This document shows, piece by piece, positions 38,378-46,350 of a DNA stretch of 64,000 nt. Position numbers and translations under genes: made by a program. Position 1 is the stretch's first letter. The number at the start of each line of letters is the position of its first letter. Under the pieces are notes generated by a model, which worked only from the letters and a program-made list of their open reading frames with translations, was not told where the DNA came from and made no database searches. Source of the DNA: Mycobacterium basiliense (GTDB taxonomy: Bacteria; Actinomycetota; Actinomycetes; Mycobacteriales; Mycobacteriaceae); the NCBI RefSeq assembly GCF_900292015.1, contig NZ_LR130759.1, positions 5,543,631-5,607,630 on the forward strand, given 5' to 3'.

Positions 38378-40717
38378 GTGCACCTTCGACACATAAGTCA
38401 GGCCGCGCTGATCATGTTCGCCGGCGGCGATCCGTGGAAGATCAACGCCACCCTGCAGAGCGGCCGACCGGCACAGATTTCCGATCTCGCGCAGGCGTTT
38501 CACGACGCGGGGCAATCTACGGCCGAGGCCGAGACCGCGTTCCGACAGGCCCGCGAGCGTTTCGAGAAATCCTGGAACCACGAAAGCGGTGAAAATCCGA
38601 TCAACGACTCCGCCGAGGTACAGCGCACCGTCAACACGCTGGGTCTGCAAGCGGCGCAGTTACCCAAAATTGCCATCGACCTACAAAACGTCGCGGCCAC
38701 CCTGGCGGAGGCACAGCGTTCGGGCAACTCAGCGATTGCCGCGCTCGAGGGTGAGCTGCAAAGCATCGATGATCAACTCGACGAGGCCCTTCAGCTCGAG
38801 CAGGACCCGAGCCTCACCCGGCTCGAACGCGACCTGCTCGAGGAGTACATCACCGGTTGTGAGCAAGAGGCCATCGACAAGACCGAAGCCGCGTTGAGCG
38901 ATCTCGAACGTATCCGCGACGACTACGCCGGAAGATTGCAGCAGGTCGAGTCCAATCTGCACGCCGACGGGTACGACACGACACTGGTTGCCGGTCTCGA
39001 CGGTCATACTCCCGAGACTCCACAGCAGGCCGAAGAAGATGTGCACAGGGCCTTGGCCGGCGACAAGGGGGCAGCTGCCCGGGTGGCGGCGGTGCTGGAT
39101 TCGATCACCGCCGACCAGCGGGCGGGCAAGGTACCGCTGACGCCCGAACAGGCGTCGGTGTTGAGCCAGACGCAGGCGCAACAGCATGGCATGTCGATCG
39201 AGGATCTGAAGGCTGCCGAAGAGCGCCTCGACGACCAACGACATGTCATTGCCGACTCCTGGCAGTTGATGAGCACACCCACGATCACGTTCCCCAAGAC
39301 CCCGTTGAGCGTTGGCGCCAAGGAAGGGTCGGAAAAGCTGCAAGGCGGGTTCGCCCAGCTGCCCGAAAGCGTGCAGCGGACATTGAGCGCGCCCGACATC
39401 ATCTTTGCCGACCAGACGAAGGTAGTGGCCGACATCGTCAAGAACGGCAACCCGGTACTACAGCACAACACACCGCTGGACCAAAACTTGCTGCACAAGG
39501 GCGCGGAAATCATGGGCTCGTTCGACTGGTCCCGCAACACCTTTGACCCAACGGTCGAAGCCGTGTTTTGGGCGGCCGGGCGAGACCATGGCGCCGTCAG
39601 CTGGATGGTCAACGAACTTGGCCGGTGCGACGCGGCCAGCGGTGACTTCATGTTGAACGTCACCCACCATCCGTGGACAGACGACGGTGCCGCCGCCGGG
39701 TCGTTGTTCGGCTGGACGCAAGATGCCACCGGGCCAGAAGCCGTGATCGCCGGCCAGACCGCGCAAACCTATGCCGCTTACCTCGGACAGCGCTCCCACG
39801 AACTGCTGGATCTGCCGGGACATCAAACCCTCGGCCAAATGAACCCGAAGTTGGTGCAGGACTTCGCCAAAGGCCTGGCGCCCTATGTCGCCAACATCGC
39901 CGGCGACAGCAATGATTTGTCGCCGTACTTTCACACTCCGGATCTGAACCAGGACGTGGAGACGAGGCTGCCTGTCGCAAAGGGCATTTTCTCTGTGCTC
40001 AGCACCGACAAGGACGCCTCCGATATCTTCAACGGAGCCGCGATGCGGCAGATCATGCAGAACCAAAACGACTACGCCGCAGCGGTGGTCAACCATACGC
40101 CCGGCGCGGTCGCCCGCGACGCCGATTTGCAGCAAGCCGCCACCTTGAAGGCGTTGATCGACTGCGGAGTCAACAATGCCGCGCACGCCCAGGGGCTCAA
40201 CGGTGATCAACTGGCAGCCGAGGCCTACGCACGCAAGCAGTCGGCGTATGGCTCCGTCGTCAAGGGACTCAGCACCGGCGCAGGCATCGCGGGCGGTGCG
40301 CTGCCACCGCCATACAACATTGTGGGCAAGCTCGCCGGCCCGGGTGTGACCATGGCCGGAAATGCGTTGCAGCAAGACATTATCGGTGCACCACCAACGG
40401 CCATGACAACATCGGAGGTCTTGGCGAACATGCCGGACAGCATCGCGTACTCTCAAGTTCTCAACGGGCTGATCGCCAACCGCGCCCCGGTCAATGGCTT
40501 GCGACACGAGTTCTTCGTGCACACGGTTCCCGGCGACCCGAGCAGTCCGCTGCGAATCGCAACGTACGACGAATACAGGCTCATCAATGGAAACTTCACC
40601 AACTACGACTACAACCAACAGCTCAAGGATGCGGTGCAGAGCGCACTGGGGGACGGAACCGTGATTCCGCATATGCAAAGCCATTACAACGACGTAGTCC
40701 AAATACCCAACCCGTAG
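38378..40717 (+). CDS. Large helical protein of the TPR-repeat-region family
   Basis: This protein of up to 779 aa is mostly helical. Residues about 15-230 look like a coiled-coil, type VII substrate-like head (FEKSWNHESGENP near 62, then long Leu/Glu/Ala helices). A middle part contains FAQLPESVQRTLSAPD and DWSRNTFDPTVEAVFWAAGRDH. Residues about 600-700 include a Gly/Pro-rich hydrophobic stretch (GAGIAGGALPPPYNIVGKLAG). I assign it from memory to the family of Rv2082 and of Rv3900c/Rv3899c, which in M. tuberculosis look like two halves of such a gene. Start GTG 38378 or ATG 38414. No enzymatic motif recognised; an effector role is only inference. Confidence 0.82.
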   Translation: MHLRHISQAALIMFAGGDPWKINATLQSGRPAQISDLAQAFHDAGQSTAEAETAFRQARERFEKSWNHESGENPINDSAEVQRTVNTLGLQAAQLPKIAIDLQNVAATLAEAQRSGNSAIAALEGELQSIDDQLDEALQLEQDPSLTRLERDLLEEYITGCEQEAIDKTEAALSDLERIRDDYAGRLQQVESNLHADGYDTTLVAGLDGHTPETPQQAEEDVHRALAGDKGAAARVAAVLDSITADQRAGKVPLTPEQASVLSQTQAQQHGMSIEDLKAAEERLDDQRHVIADSWQLMSTPTITFPKTPLSVGAKEGSEKLQGGFAQLPESVQRTLSAPDIIFADQTKVVADIVKNGNPVLQHNTPLDQNLLHKGAEIMGSFDWSRNTFDPTVEAVFWAAGRDHGAVSWMVNELGRCDAASGDFMLNVTHHPWTDDGAAAGSLFGWTQDATGPEAVIAGQTAQTYAAYLGQRSHELLDLPGHQTLGQMNPKLVQDFAKGLAPYVANIAGDSNDLSPYFHTPDLNQDVETRLPVAKGIFSVLSTDKDASDIFNGAAMRQIMQNQNDYAAAVVNHTPGAVARDADLQQAATLKALIDCGVNNAAHAQGLNGDQLAAEAYARKQSAYGSVVKGLSTGAGIAGGALPPPYNIVGKLAGPGVTMAGNALQQDIIGAPPTAMTTSEVLANMPDSIAYSQVLNGLIANRAPVNGLRHEFFVHTVPGDPSSPLRIATYDEYRLINGNFTNYDYNQQLKDAVQSALGDGTVIPHMQSHYNDVVQIPNP

Positions 40718-40727
40718 GAACAGCGGT

Positions 40728-41576
40728 ATGAAGCACAGACGATGCCGTCCCGCACTCACCGTGGCGTGCAGCGTGCTGCTGGTCGGACTGTTGGCGGGCT
40801 GCGGTTCCGCGCCCGGTCCCCAGTCGCGCATATCACCGGCGAAGCTCCCTTCGACGGGAATGCTGGCCGATGTGCGAGCCGTGTGGGGCGCCGAGCCGGG
40901 CATCGATCTACTCGCCGGGTCGGCCGTTGTGATCCGCGCCTACATCGAATCAATGTATCTAGCGGCCTTTAGCGGCGACATCGCCTATGTGTATCCGGGA
41001 TTCGCCCGCGCGGTACCACCTAATGCATCCGAGGGCCACCCACACAGCACCCGCCAACGCTGGCCGGACACCCTGCACCCCATACACGTCCCGGTCGTGG
41101 GCACCCGCGGCTATCACATCCTGTGGGTCAACGAGGCCGATCGGCAGGTGACCGCGTTGGTGTGCGCCTGGACCTACACCACAGCGCTCGACCTAGGCCA
41201 CGGGAATTACGGCTGGATGCACGACATGGCATACACCGCGCCGTCGACCGGTATTGGTATGCAATGGGTGTCGATGACCGCCCCACAAGGTGGTACGGCA
41301 TCGCCGTCGGCGGCGCAGAAGGGAACCGCACCAGCACCAGTCGACGATGTCTTCGGAGGCTGGCGAATAGACGGCACCATCACCAGCGACGCCTATCCAA
41401 CTCGGACGACCGAGTTGCCGGAGTGGCCCACGCGGCGAGCCGATGCCCAGTCCTGCATCGAGAAGGCGCCAGATCCTTTGGAGCGCCGGCTATTTCTGAG
41501 CAACGGCGTGCATCCCCGCTCAGACTTTCCCACCCTGCCACCATTTCCCGGCTGGCCCGCTGCAGGGGCGTTGTGA
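40728..41576 (+). CDS. Probable lipoprotein downstream of the TPR-region gene
   Basis: This 282-aa protein has a lipoprotein signal: basic start MKHRRCRPAL, hydrophobic core, and lipobox LAGC with Cys25. The mature part has no motif I recognise; it contains several Trp and Tyr residues (HILWVNEADRQVTALVCAWTY) and ends Pro-rich (FPTLPPFPGWPAAG). It begins 10 bases after the TPR-region gene, so the two are cotranscribed and may act together at the cell surface. Its stop lies about 10 bases from the end of the decayed cpnT, which runs the opposite way, placing a rearrangement junction here. Confidence 0.82.
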   Translation: MKHRRCRPALTVACSVLLVGLLAGCGSAPGPQSRISPAKLPSTGMLADVRAVWGAEPGIDLLAGSAVVIRAYIESMYLAAFSGDIAYVYPGFARAVPPNASEGHPHSTRQRWPDTLHPIHVPVVGTRGYHILWVNEADRQVTALVCAWTYTTALDLGHGNYGWMHDMAYTAPSTGIGMQWVSMTAPQGGTASPSAAQKGTAPAPVDDVFGGWRIDGTITSDAYPTRTTELPEWPTRRADAQSCIEKAPDPLERRLFLSNGVHPRSDFPTLPPFPGWPAAGAL

Positions 41577-41584
41577 AATCCTGT

Positions 41585-41903
41585 GTTCGTTTGCCATTTT
41601 GCAGGCGGGGCACTCTCGCTGGCCGCGACCGCCGACGGGGACGGACCTGCCACAACACAATTGCTCAACGCAGGCACGTGTAGCGCTCCGGCCCGCCGCC
41701 TGACATCCGACATCGCCTCGGCCTGCGAATAGTTGTGTGCCGGTGCCCGCACGCCATGCCGCGCCGACCGAATCATCGCCGGCCATTCCAGAGCAGCCGG
41801 CTAGCGGCAGTGGTCAACGACGCGATCACCGATTCCAAACCCTCACCGGCAGCCACCACCGCGCACCGTCGAGGGCCGCGGGATCCACGGCCAGCGGCGC
41901 CAT
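41585..41903 (-). pseudogene. cpnT: cpnT remnant (N-terminus only, frame-broken, toxin lost)
   Basis: The minus strand directly after esxE starts ATG at 41903 and reads MAPLAVDPAALDGA. Frame breaks near 41862 and 41804 lead into VVAAGEGLESVIASLTTA and then LAGCSGMAGDDSVGAA. A third break at about 41755 also removes roughly 28 codons and leads into GVRAPAHNYSQAEAMSDV and a Pro/Ala-rich stretch. In order these match the N-terminal domain of CpnT as I recall it (MAPLAVDPAALD, AGMAGDD, AHNYSLAEAMSDV). The remaining roughly 730 codons, including the TNT NAD-glycohydrolase domain, are absent, as is the antitoxin gene ift. Confidence 0.85.
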
Positions 41904-41922
41904 TAGCTCAAGACCACATGCT

Positions 41923-42198
41923 CTAATTCATCGACATCGCACCGGTGTAGTTGGCATGCGCGCCGCGACCGGCAACCCGCAACTGAGCCAACGCTTCGCG
42001 CATCATCGCTTCACTTGTGGCCCAATGCCGATGGGCCTCCGCATGGGCCGCCGCACCTTCGCCCGTCCACGTTACGTGCAAGTTGCTTACCAGAGACTCG
42101 ATTTCAGCAATCAGGCTCTCGGCATGGCGACCAAACTCGGCCATCCGCTCCACCGCGTGGGCCAACGCGGAGGGGTCGACCCGAAACGGCTCAGCCAT
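41923..42198 (-). CDS. esxE: EsxE, WXG100 protein of the cpnT locus
   Basis: This 91-aa WXG100 protein has a WTG turn (VTWTGEGAAAHAEA) and the helical hairpin pattern. It begins MAEPFRVDPSALAHAVERM. In M. tuberculosis EsxE pairs with EsxF and this dimer is needed for surface export and pore formation of CpnT. Here the gene is intact although cpnT, 19 bases downstream, is broken. Its start overlaps the ancestral end of esxF (CATGGCTGA), a sign of former translational coupling. Confidence 0.93.
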   Translation of the reverse strand: MAEPFRVDPSALAHAVERMAEFGRHAESLIAEIESLVSNLHVTWTGEGAAAHAEAHRHWATSEAMMREALAQLRVAGRGAHANYTGAMSMN

Positions 42199-42501
42199 GG
42201 CCGAGCTCGCATAACGCGTGTGCCGATGCCGTCTCGTTGATCTGGTAGCCCACGCCCGCTTGACCTATCGACGACGCCAGTACGGATAGCCCAGCTGCAC
42301 CTCATCGGCACCGCGGTGCCACAACTCCCACGCCGAGCCGAATGCACTCCCCGACACCCCGTGCCACCCGCCCAACATGTCACCAACCTGACCGTCGAGT
42401 TCGGCGAGTCGACCCGCAAGATGCTCGGCCACACCACGAAGCGATCCGGCAAAACCCCGCATACCCACCGCATCTACCCGCACTATGTCGTCAGCACTCA
42501 T
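42191..42501 (-). pseudogene. esxF: EsxF, WXG100 protein with a one-base frameshift
   Basis: From the ATG at 42501 the frame reads a normal WXG100 protein (WHG turn, SGSAFGSAWELWHRGADEVQLG) and then ends early with YPYWRRR and a stop at 42265, giving 78 aa. Shifting frame at 42288-42292 restores LSVLASSIGQAGVGYQ and INETASAHALCELGHG, ending at TGA 42191-42193. That continuation resembles the end of the 103-aa M. tuberculosis EsxF. One base, probably a G in a short G run, has been lost. A sequencing error in the run is possible, but the decay of neighbouring cpnT supports a real mutation. Confidence 0.85.
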
Positions 42502-42729
42502 GGCGGCAACCTAGCGGTCCTCCGCGACATCCACAATTCACCCTGCGCCGCCGACTTAGTGACTTGAGTTGGCATGCAGTGGATTTAGCATCGCCGTTCC
42601 CATGATTCGATGGCGTCGCAGATCGGCAACATGCATCCTGAAAAGCGTTTCCGGACAACGTCCTACACCGGAAACATGGTGAAATGCCCTACGGATCAGC
42701 GCCAGCCTCGGCGATCAGGTGCGGGCAGC

Positions 42730-43044
42730 TTATGTAGCGGAACTCGATCGCACCGCGCGCATATCAGCGGCATTGCGCGCATCCATGGTGGTGAATCCCT
42801 TGGCGGCTAGGTGGGCATTACTTCCGACTGCCGTAAGAGCTTCCTGATGGGCCTGCAAGCTATGCATGTGTTGGGCATGCGCCGAATGAACCGCGTCGTG
42901 AAACGCATCGGCAACAGCGAAGTCGCCGAACATCCCCGACATCAGCGGCCCTCGGGACAGGTGATCGGCGCCATCTTGTGCGTGCCCACCGGCGCGGTGA
43001 GACTCGTTGCCCCCCAAGTGCAGCAGTCCGGTGTCGACAAACAT
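42730..43044 (-). CDS. DUF2563-like small protein near esxEF
   Basis: This 104-aa helical protein begins MFVDTGLLHLGGNESHRAGGHA, contains GMFGDFAVADAFHDAVHSAH and ends with a charged helix (MDARNAADMRAV). I recognise it as a member of the mycobacterial DUF2563 family, which recurs beside type VII genes and resembles the EspC-like helical hairpin proteins. It has no WXG and no clear YxxxD/E. I do not recall it between esxF and Rv3906c in M. tuberculosis, so it may be an addition. Function unknown. Confidence 0.78.
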   Translation of the reverse strand: MFVDTGLLHLGGNESHRAGGHAQDGADHLSRGPLMSGMFGDFAVADAFHDAVHSAHAQHMHSLQAHQEALTAVGSNAHLAAKGFTTMDARNAADMRAVRSSSAT

Positions 43045-43224
43045 CGCTAGCTCTTTTCTCGATCAAGGCGTCGATAGCCCGCCGTGCGACGAGCACCGGA
43101 CCCTTGGCGCCGCTCTCATCGTGCTGGCCACGCTAACGAGGCACACCCCAGGCGGTCAATTCACCCCCAAGTGCATTACCCGACGGCTCACGGCCGAAAG
43201 CACAGACCGCGGTACTCCGATGAC

Positions 43225-43725
43225 TCACAGTGCGCTGGCCCCGTCGGCAGTTCCGTCTCCGTCGGCATCGGTGAGCCGCACGTCCCAATGCCCATCGCCA
43301 TCGGTATCGACATAGCCGGTCATGCCTTGCTCGCCGGCGCACAGCACCCGGTCGGCAACCCCGTTGCCGTCGACGTCGAATAGCCGGTCATCGGGGCGAC
43401 CGTGCCCGTCGAAATCGACCAAGGGACCGCCCGTGTGTTCGGCTCCGTCGAGCCCATACCAGCGCAGCTGCCCACCGGCTACCGCCCACGTTCCGGATCC
43501 GTCATCGGTGAAAAAGGCTTCCGGGGTACCGTCGTTGTCGAGGTCGAGGACAGCATGGTCGGCGATCCCGTCGCCGTCGAAGTCCGCCAGCGCGTCGTCG
43601 CGCAATCCGTCCCCGTCGAGATCCAGGCCAATCGCGTCGAGCCGGCCGTCACCATCTAGGTCCAGATCGGGCGGACGATTCCAGATGGCCGCCGCTTCGT
43701 CGTCACCGCCAAGGCAATACTCCAT
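43225..43725 (-). CDS. DxDGDG-repeat protein (probable Ca2+-binding)
   Basis: This 166-aa protein is built almost wholly of short acidic repeats of the type DxDGDGxxD (DLDGDGRLD, DFDGDGIADHA, DLDNDGTPE, DVDGNGVAD, DTDGDGHWD, DADGDGTAD), as in dockerin/thrombospondin type-3 and FG-GAP-like calcium-binding loops. It has no signal peptide. It corresponds by position to Rv3906c (169 aa) of M. tuberculosis. Its neighbours suggest a link with the esxEF export locus, where CpnT is known to depend on calcium for pore activity in some reports; that link is inference. Confidence 0.85.
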   Translation of the reverse strand: MEYCLGGDDEAAAIWNRPPDLDLDGDGRLDAIGLDLDGDGLRDDALADFDGDGIADHAVLDLDNDGTPEAFFTDDGSGTWAVAGGQLRWYGLDGAEHTGGPLVDFDGHGRPDDRLFDVDGNGVADRVLCAGEQGMTGYVDTDGDGHWDVRLTDADGDGTADGASAL

Positions 43726-43749
43726 GACAGTTCCGACGCGAGGTCTTCG

Positions 43750-45195
43750 CTAGCGGTTCCCCCGTGATTCCCACCAGGACTGCAACTCCGCAGTTGCTTC
43801 CTCAGCGGTCAATGGCCCACGGTCCAGCCGTAGCTCTTTGAGATAGCGCCACGCCTCGCCGACTTGAGGTCCGGCGGGAATGTTGAGCAGCTTCATGATC
43901 TGGTTGCCGTCCAAGTCCGGCCGAACCCGGTCGAGATCTTCTTGGGCGGCCAGCTCGGCGATGCGCTCTTCAAGCCGGTCGTAGCTGGCACGCAGTCGGG
44001 CCGCTCGTCGTTGGTTGCGGGTCGTGCAGTCGGCACGGACCAACTTGTGTAGTCGGGGCAGCAGCGGTCCGGCATCGGTGACGTAGCGGCGCACCGCCGA
44101 ATCGGTCCACTTCCCGTCGCCGTAGCCGTGGAACCGCAGATGCAGATAAACCAGCTGCGAAGTGTCGTCGATCATCTGCTTGGAGTACTTGAGCGCCCGC
44201 ATCCGTTTGCGCACCATCTTGGCGCCCACCACCTCATGGTGATGAAAGCTCACGCCGCCGTTGGGTTCATGCCGCCGAGTGGCCGGCTTGCCGATGTCAT
44301 GCAGCAGCGCTGCCCAGCGCAGGACCAGATCCGGGCCGTCATCCTCCAACGCGATCGCCTGTCGCAGCACTGTCAACGAATGCTGGTAAACGTCCTTGTG
44401 TTGGTGGTGTTCGTCGATGGCCATCTGCATGCCGCCGATCTCGGGTAGCACCACTTCACCCATTCCGGTCTGCACCATCAGGTCGATGCCGGCCACTGGA
44501 TCGTCACCGAGTAGCAGCTTGTCCAGTTCCGCGGCCACCCGCTCGGCGCTGATCCGGGCGAGCTGCGGAGCCATCTGTTCGATCGCGGCCCGCACCCGCG
44601 GGGCGACGCTGAAGCCCAGTTGCGAAACAAATCGCGCGGCGCGCAGCATCCGCAACGGATCGTCGCCGAAGGACACCTCTGGAGGTGCCGGGGTGTCGAG
44701 CGTCCGATCTCGCAGCGCTGCCAAACCACCGAGCGGGTCGAGGAACTCACCCGGACCATTCGGCGTGACGCGCACGGCCATCGCGTTGACGGTGAAATCA
44801 CGGCGCACGAGGTCCTCGTCGAGGCGGTCGCCGAAACGTACCTCCGGATGCCGCGAGACCTGATCGTAGCTGTCGGCGCGGAACGTCGTTATCTCGAGGC
44901 GATAGTCGTCCTTGCCGACCCCGATCGTGCCAAACTCGATACCGGTATCCCACACCGCATCGGCCCATGGCCGCACGATCTTCTGCACCTGATCCGGCCG
45001 GGCATCGGTGGTGAAGTCGAGGTCGGGAGACTTCAGCCGACCCAGCAGCGCGTCCCGGACCGAGCCGCCGACCAGGTACAGCTCGTGGCCCGAACCGGTG
45101 AACGCCGATCCGAGTTCACGAAGGATGGCAGCGTGCCGATTGAGGGCGACCGCGGCCGCGGTCAGCAGTTCGGCGTCCTGGACAGCTTCTGGCAC
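43750..45195 (-). CDS. pcnA: CCA tRNA nucleotidyltransferase
   Basis: This 481-aa class II nucleotidyltransferase of the poly(A) polymerase/CCA-adding family, annotated pcnA in mycobacteria, adds or repairs the 3' CCA of tRNA. Motif A LVGGSVRDALLG and catalytic DLDFTTDARP lie at about residues 41-65, the RRDFTVNAMAVR motif near 130, an RNA-binding helical domain follows, and an HD domain (LLHDIGKP, FHHHEVVGA) lies at about 290-330. It is the first conserved housekeeping gene after the accessory region and is divergent from mutT4. Confidence 0.95.
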   Translation of the reverse strand: MPEAVQDAELLTAAAVALNRHAAILRELGSAFTGSGHELYLVGGSVRDALLGRLKSPDLDFTTDARPDQVQKIVRPWADAVWDTGIEFGTIGVGKDDYRLEITTFRADSYDQVSRHPEVRFGDRLDEDLVRRDFTVNAMAVRVTPNGPGEFLDPLGGLAALRDRTLDTPAPPEVSFGDDPLRMLRAARFVSQLGFSVAPRVRAAIEQMAPQLARISAERVAAELDKLLLGDDPVAGIDLMVQTGMGEVVLPEIGGMQMAIDEHHQHKDVYQHSLTVLRQAIALEDDGPDLVLRWAALLHDIGKPATRRHEPNGGVSFHHHEVVGAKMVRKRMRALKYSKQMIDDTSQLVYLHLRFHGYGDGKWTDSAVRRYVTDAGPLLPRLHKLVRADCTTRNQRRAARLRASYDRLEERIAELAAQEDLDRVRPDLDGNQIMKLLNIPAGPQVGEAWRYLKELRLDRGPLTAEEATAELQSWWESRGNR

Positions 45196-45210
45196 GTTCG
45201 ATCAGCCTAG

Positions 45211-45294
45211 TCGGGCGACGAGGCGAGCCGTGACGGCCCGGTGAGAAGCCCGACAAATCGGGACCACTCGGGCGACGAGGCGAGCCGAGACGGC
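45211..45294. repeat. 27-bp direct repeat upstream of pcnA
   Basis: Copies at 45211-45237 and 45268-45294 begin TCGGGCGACGAGGCGAGCCG and differ at a single base (T or A) near the 3' end; 30 bases separate them. The first copy ends 16 bases or so before the pcnA start codon, inside its leader or promoter. Confidence 0.8.
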
Positions 45295-45332
45295 GGGCCA
45301 CCCACCCACCCCCGCCACTGTGTTGTCACACC

Positions 45333-45461
45333 CGCCACATTGGCCCCTGACGCGGCCACTGTCTGTTGTGCCCACCTCGCAGCGACAAACTCCGTGGCCG
45401 CGTGGTTGTCGCTCAGAGGCGGGCACAACGTGTGCCCACCGACCGAGAGGCCAATGTGGCG
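45333..45461. repeat. Large imperfect inverted repeat (about 55-nt arms)
   Basis: Arm 45334-45388 pairs with arm 45406-45460 around a 17-nt loop. The outer 12 bases (GCCACATTGGCC / GGCCAATGTGGC) match perfectly, as does one more flanking pair. The inner 23 bases match at 20 positions; the middle is more diverged. It could fold as a long hairpin. No transposase is present. It may be a small non-autonomous element or a transcriptional structure in front of mutT4. Confidence 0.75.
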
Positions 45462-45609
45462 AATGCGGCTAGAGTGACTCAGCGGGCTCCGTCCCGCTCG
45501 CATCGACCCCGCCTATCCGCGGTCGCGCAATCAGGCCCCCAACCCTCGGTGGGCTCCCGGACGGCGAGTACATCCTGGCGACCGGCCCGTGCCAGCTAAT
45601 ATCGCTTGG

Positions 45610-46350
45610 GTGTCGGAGGACGAACAACGCAAACCGCGTCGACGCCGGGGCCGGCGCCGCAGACGTGGCGCTGCGGGTTCGGACGAGAACGATACGGGTG
45701 CCCAGTCAACCGCGGACGCCGCTTCGACGCCGGCAACAATCAAGGGCCGCCGATCGCGGTTGCCAAGGCGCGGCCGGCCAGACCGTCTGCGCACCGTACA
45801 CGAGACCTCTGCCGGAGGGCTGGTCATCGACGGTATTGACGGACCGCGTGAGGCGCAGGTGGCGGCGTTGATCGGTCGGATCGACCGACGAGGACGCATG
45901 CTGTGGTCTTTGCCCAAAGGCCACATCGAGATGGGCGAGACAGCCGAACAGACCGCGATCCGCGAGGTCGCCGAGGAGACCGGCATCCGGGGCGGTGTGC
46001 TTGCCGCGCTCGGGCGTATCGACTACTGGTTCGTCACCGATGGCCGCCGCGTGCACAAGACCGTCCATCACTACTTAATGCGCTTTCTGGGCGGCGAGCT
46101 CTCCGACGACGATCTTGAGGTCGCCGAGGTGGCCTGGGTACCGATCCGGGAACTGCCAGCCCGGCTGGCCTACGCCGACGAACGTCGGCTGGCCGAAGTC
46201 GCCGACGAGCTGATCGACAAGCTGCAAAGCGACGGTCCGGCCGCGCTCCCGCCGCTGCCTCCTAGCTCCCCTCGACGACGCCCGCAAACACACTCGCGCA
46301 CCCGTCATGCCGACGGACCCCGGAAGAACGGCCACGGGCCCGGGCCGTGA
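45610..46350 (+). CDS. mutT4: MutT4, Nudix hydrolase
   Basis: This 246-aa Nudix hydrolase starts at GTG 45610 ([13 protein letters not shown]). The first 60 residues are very Arg-rich and likely disordered. The Nudix box GX5EX7REUXEEXGU is complete at residues 104-126 (GHIEMGE...REVAEETGI). It probably hydrolyses a damaged or signalling nucleotide; in mycobacteria MutT4 contributes to mutation avoidance. An upstream in-frame GTG at 45589 would add seven residues. The stop overlaps the next start (GTGA), so it is coupled to the membrane protein downstream. Confidence 0.92.
   Translation: MSEDEQRKPRRRRGRRRRRGAAGSDENDTGAQSTADAASTPATIKGRRSRLPRRGRPDRLRTVHETSAGGLVIDGIDGPREAQVAALIGRIDRRGRMLWSLPKGHIEMGETAEQTAIREVAEETGIRGGVLAALGRIDYWFVTDGRRVHKTVHHYLMRFLGGELSDDDLEVAEVAWVPIRELPARLAYADERRLAEVADELIDKLQSDGPAALPPLPPSSPRRRPQTHSRTRHADGPRKNGHGPGP

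Larger units (their letters stand above)
45196..45609. other. pcnA-mutT4 divergent intergenic region with repeats
   Basis: There are 414 non-coding bases between two divergent genes. They contain a 27-bp direct repeat close to pcnA and a large inverted repeat, both listed separately. Promoters for pcnA and mutT4 must lie here but I cannot place them. Short open frames in it are produced by the repeats and are not supported. Confidence 0.75.

Noticed and set aside
39458..40903. 481-codon minus-strand frame opposite the TPR-region gene
   Set aside because: The plus-strand protein has coherent helical heptads, codon use and a downstream cotranscribed lipoprotein. The antisense translation is His/Val/Arg-rich with no motif.
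45196..45609. Repeats before mutT4 considered as a short CRISPR array
   Set aside because: There are only two direct copies and one inverted pair, no regular spacers and no cas genes in the window.
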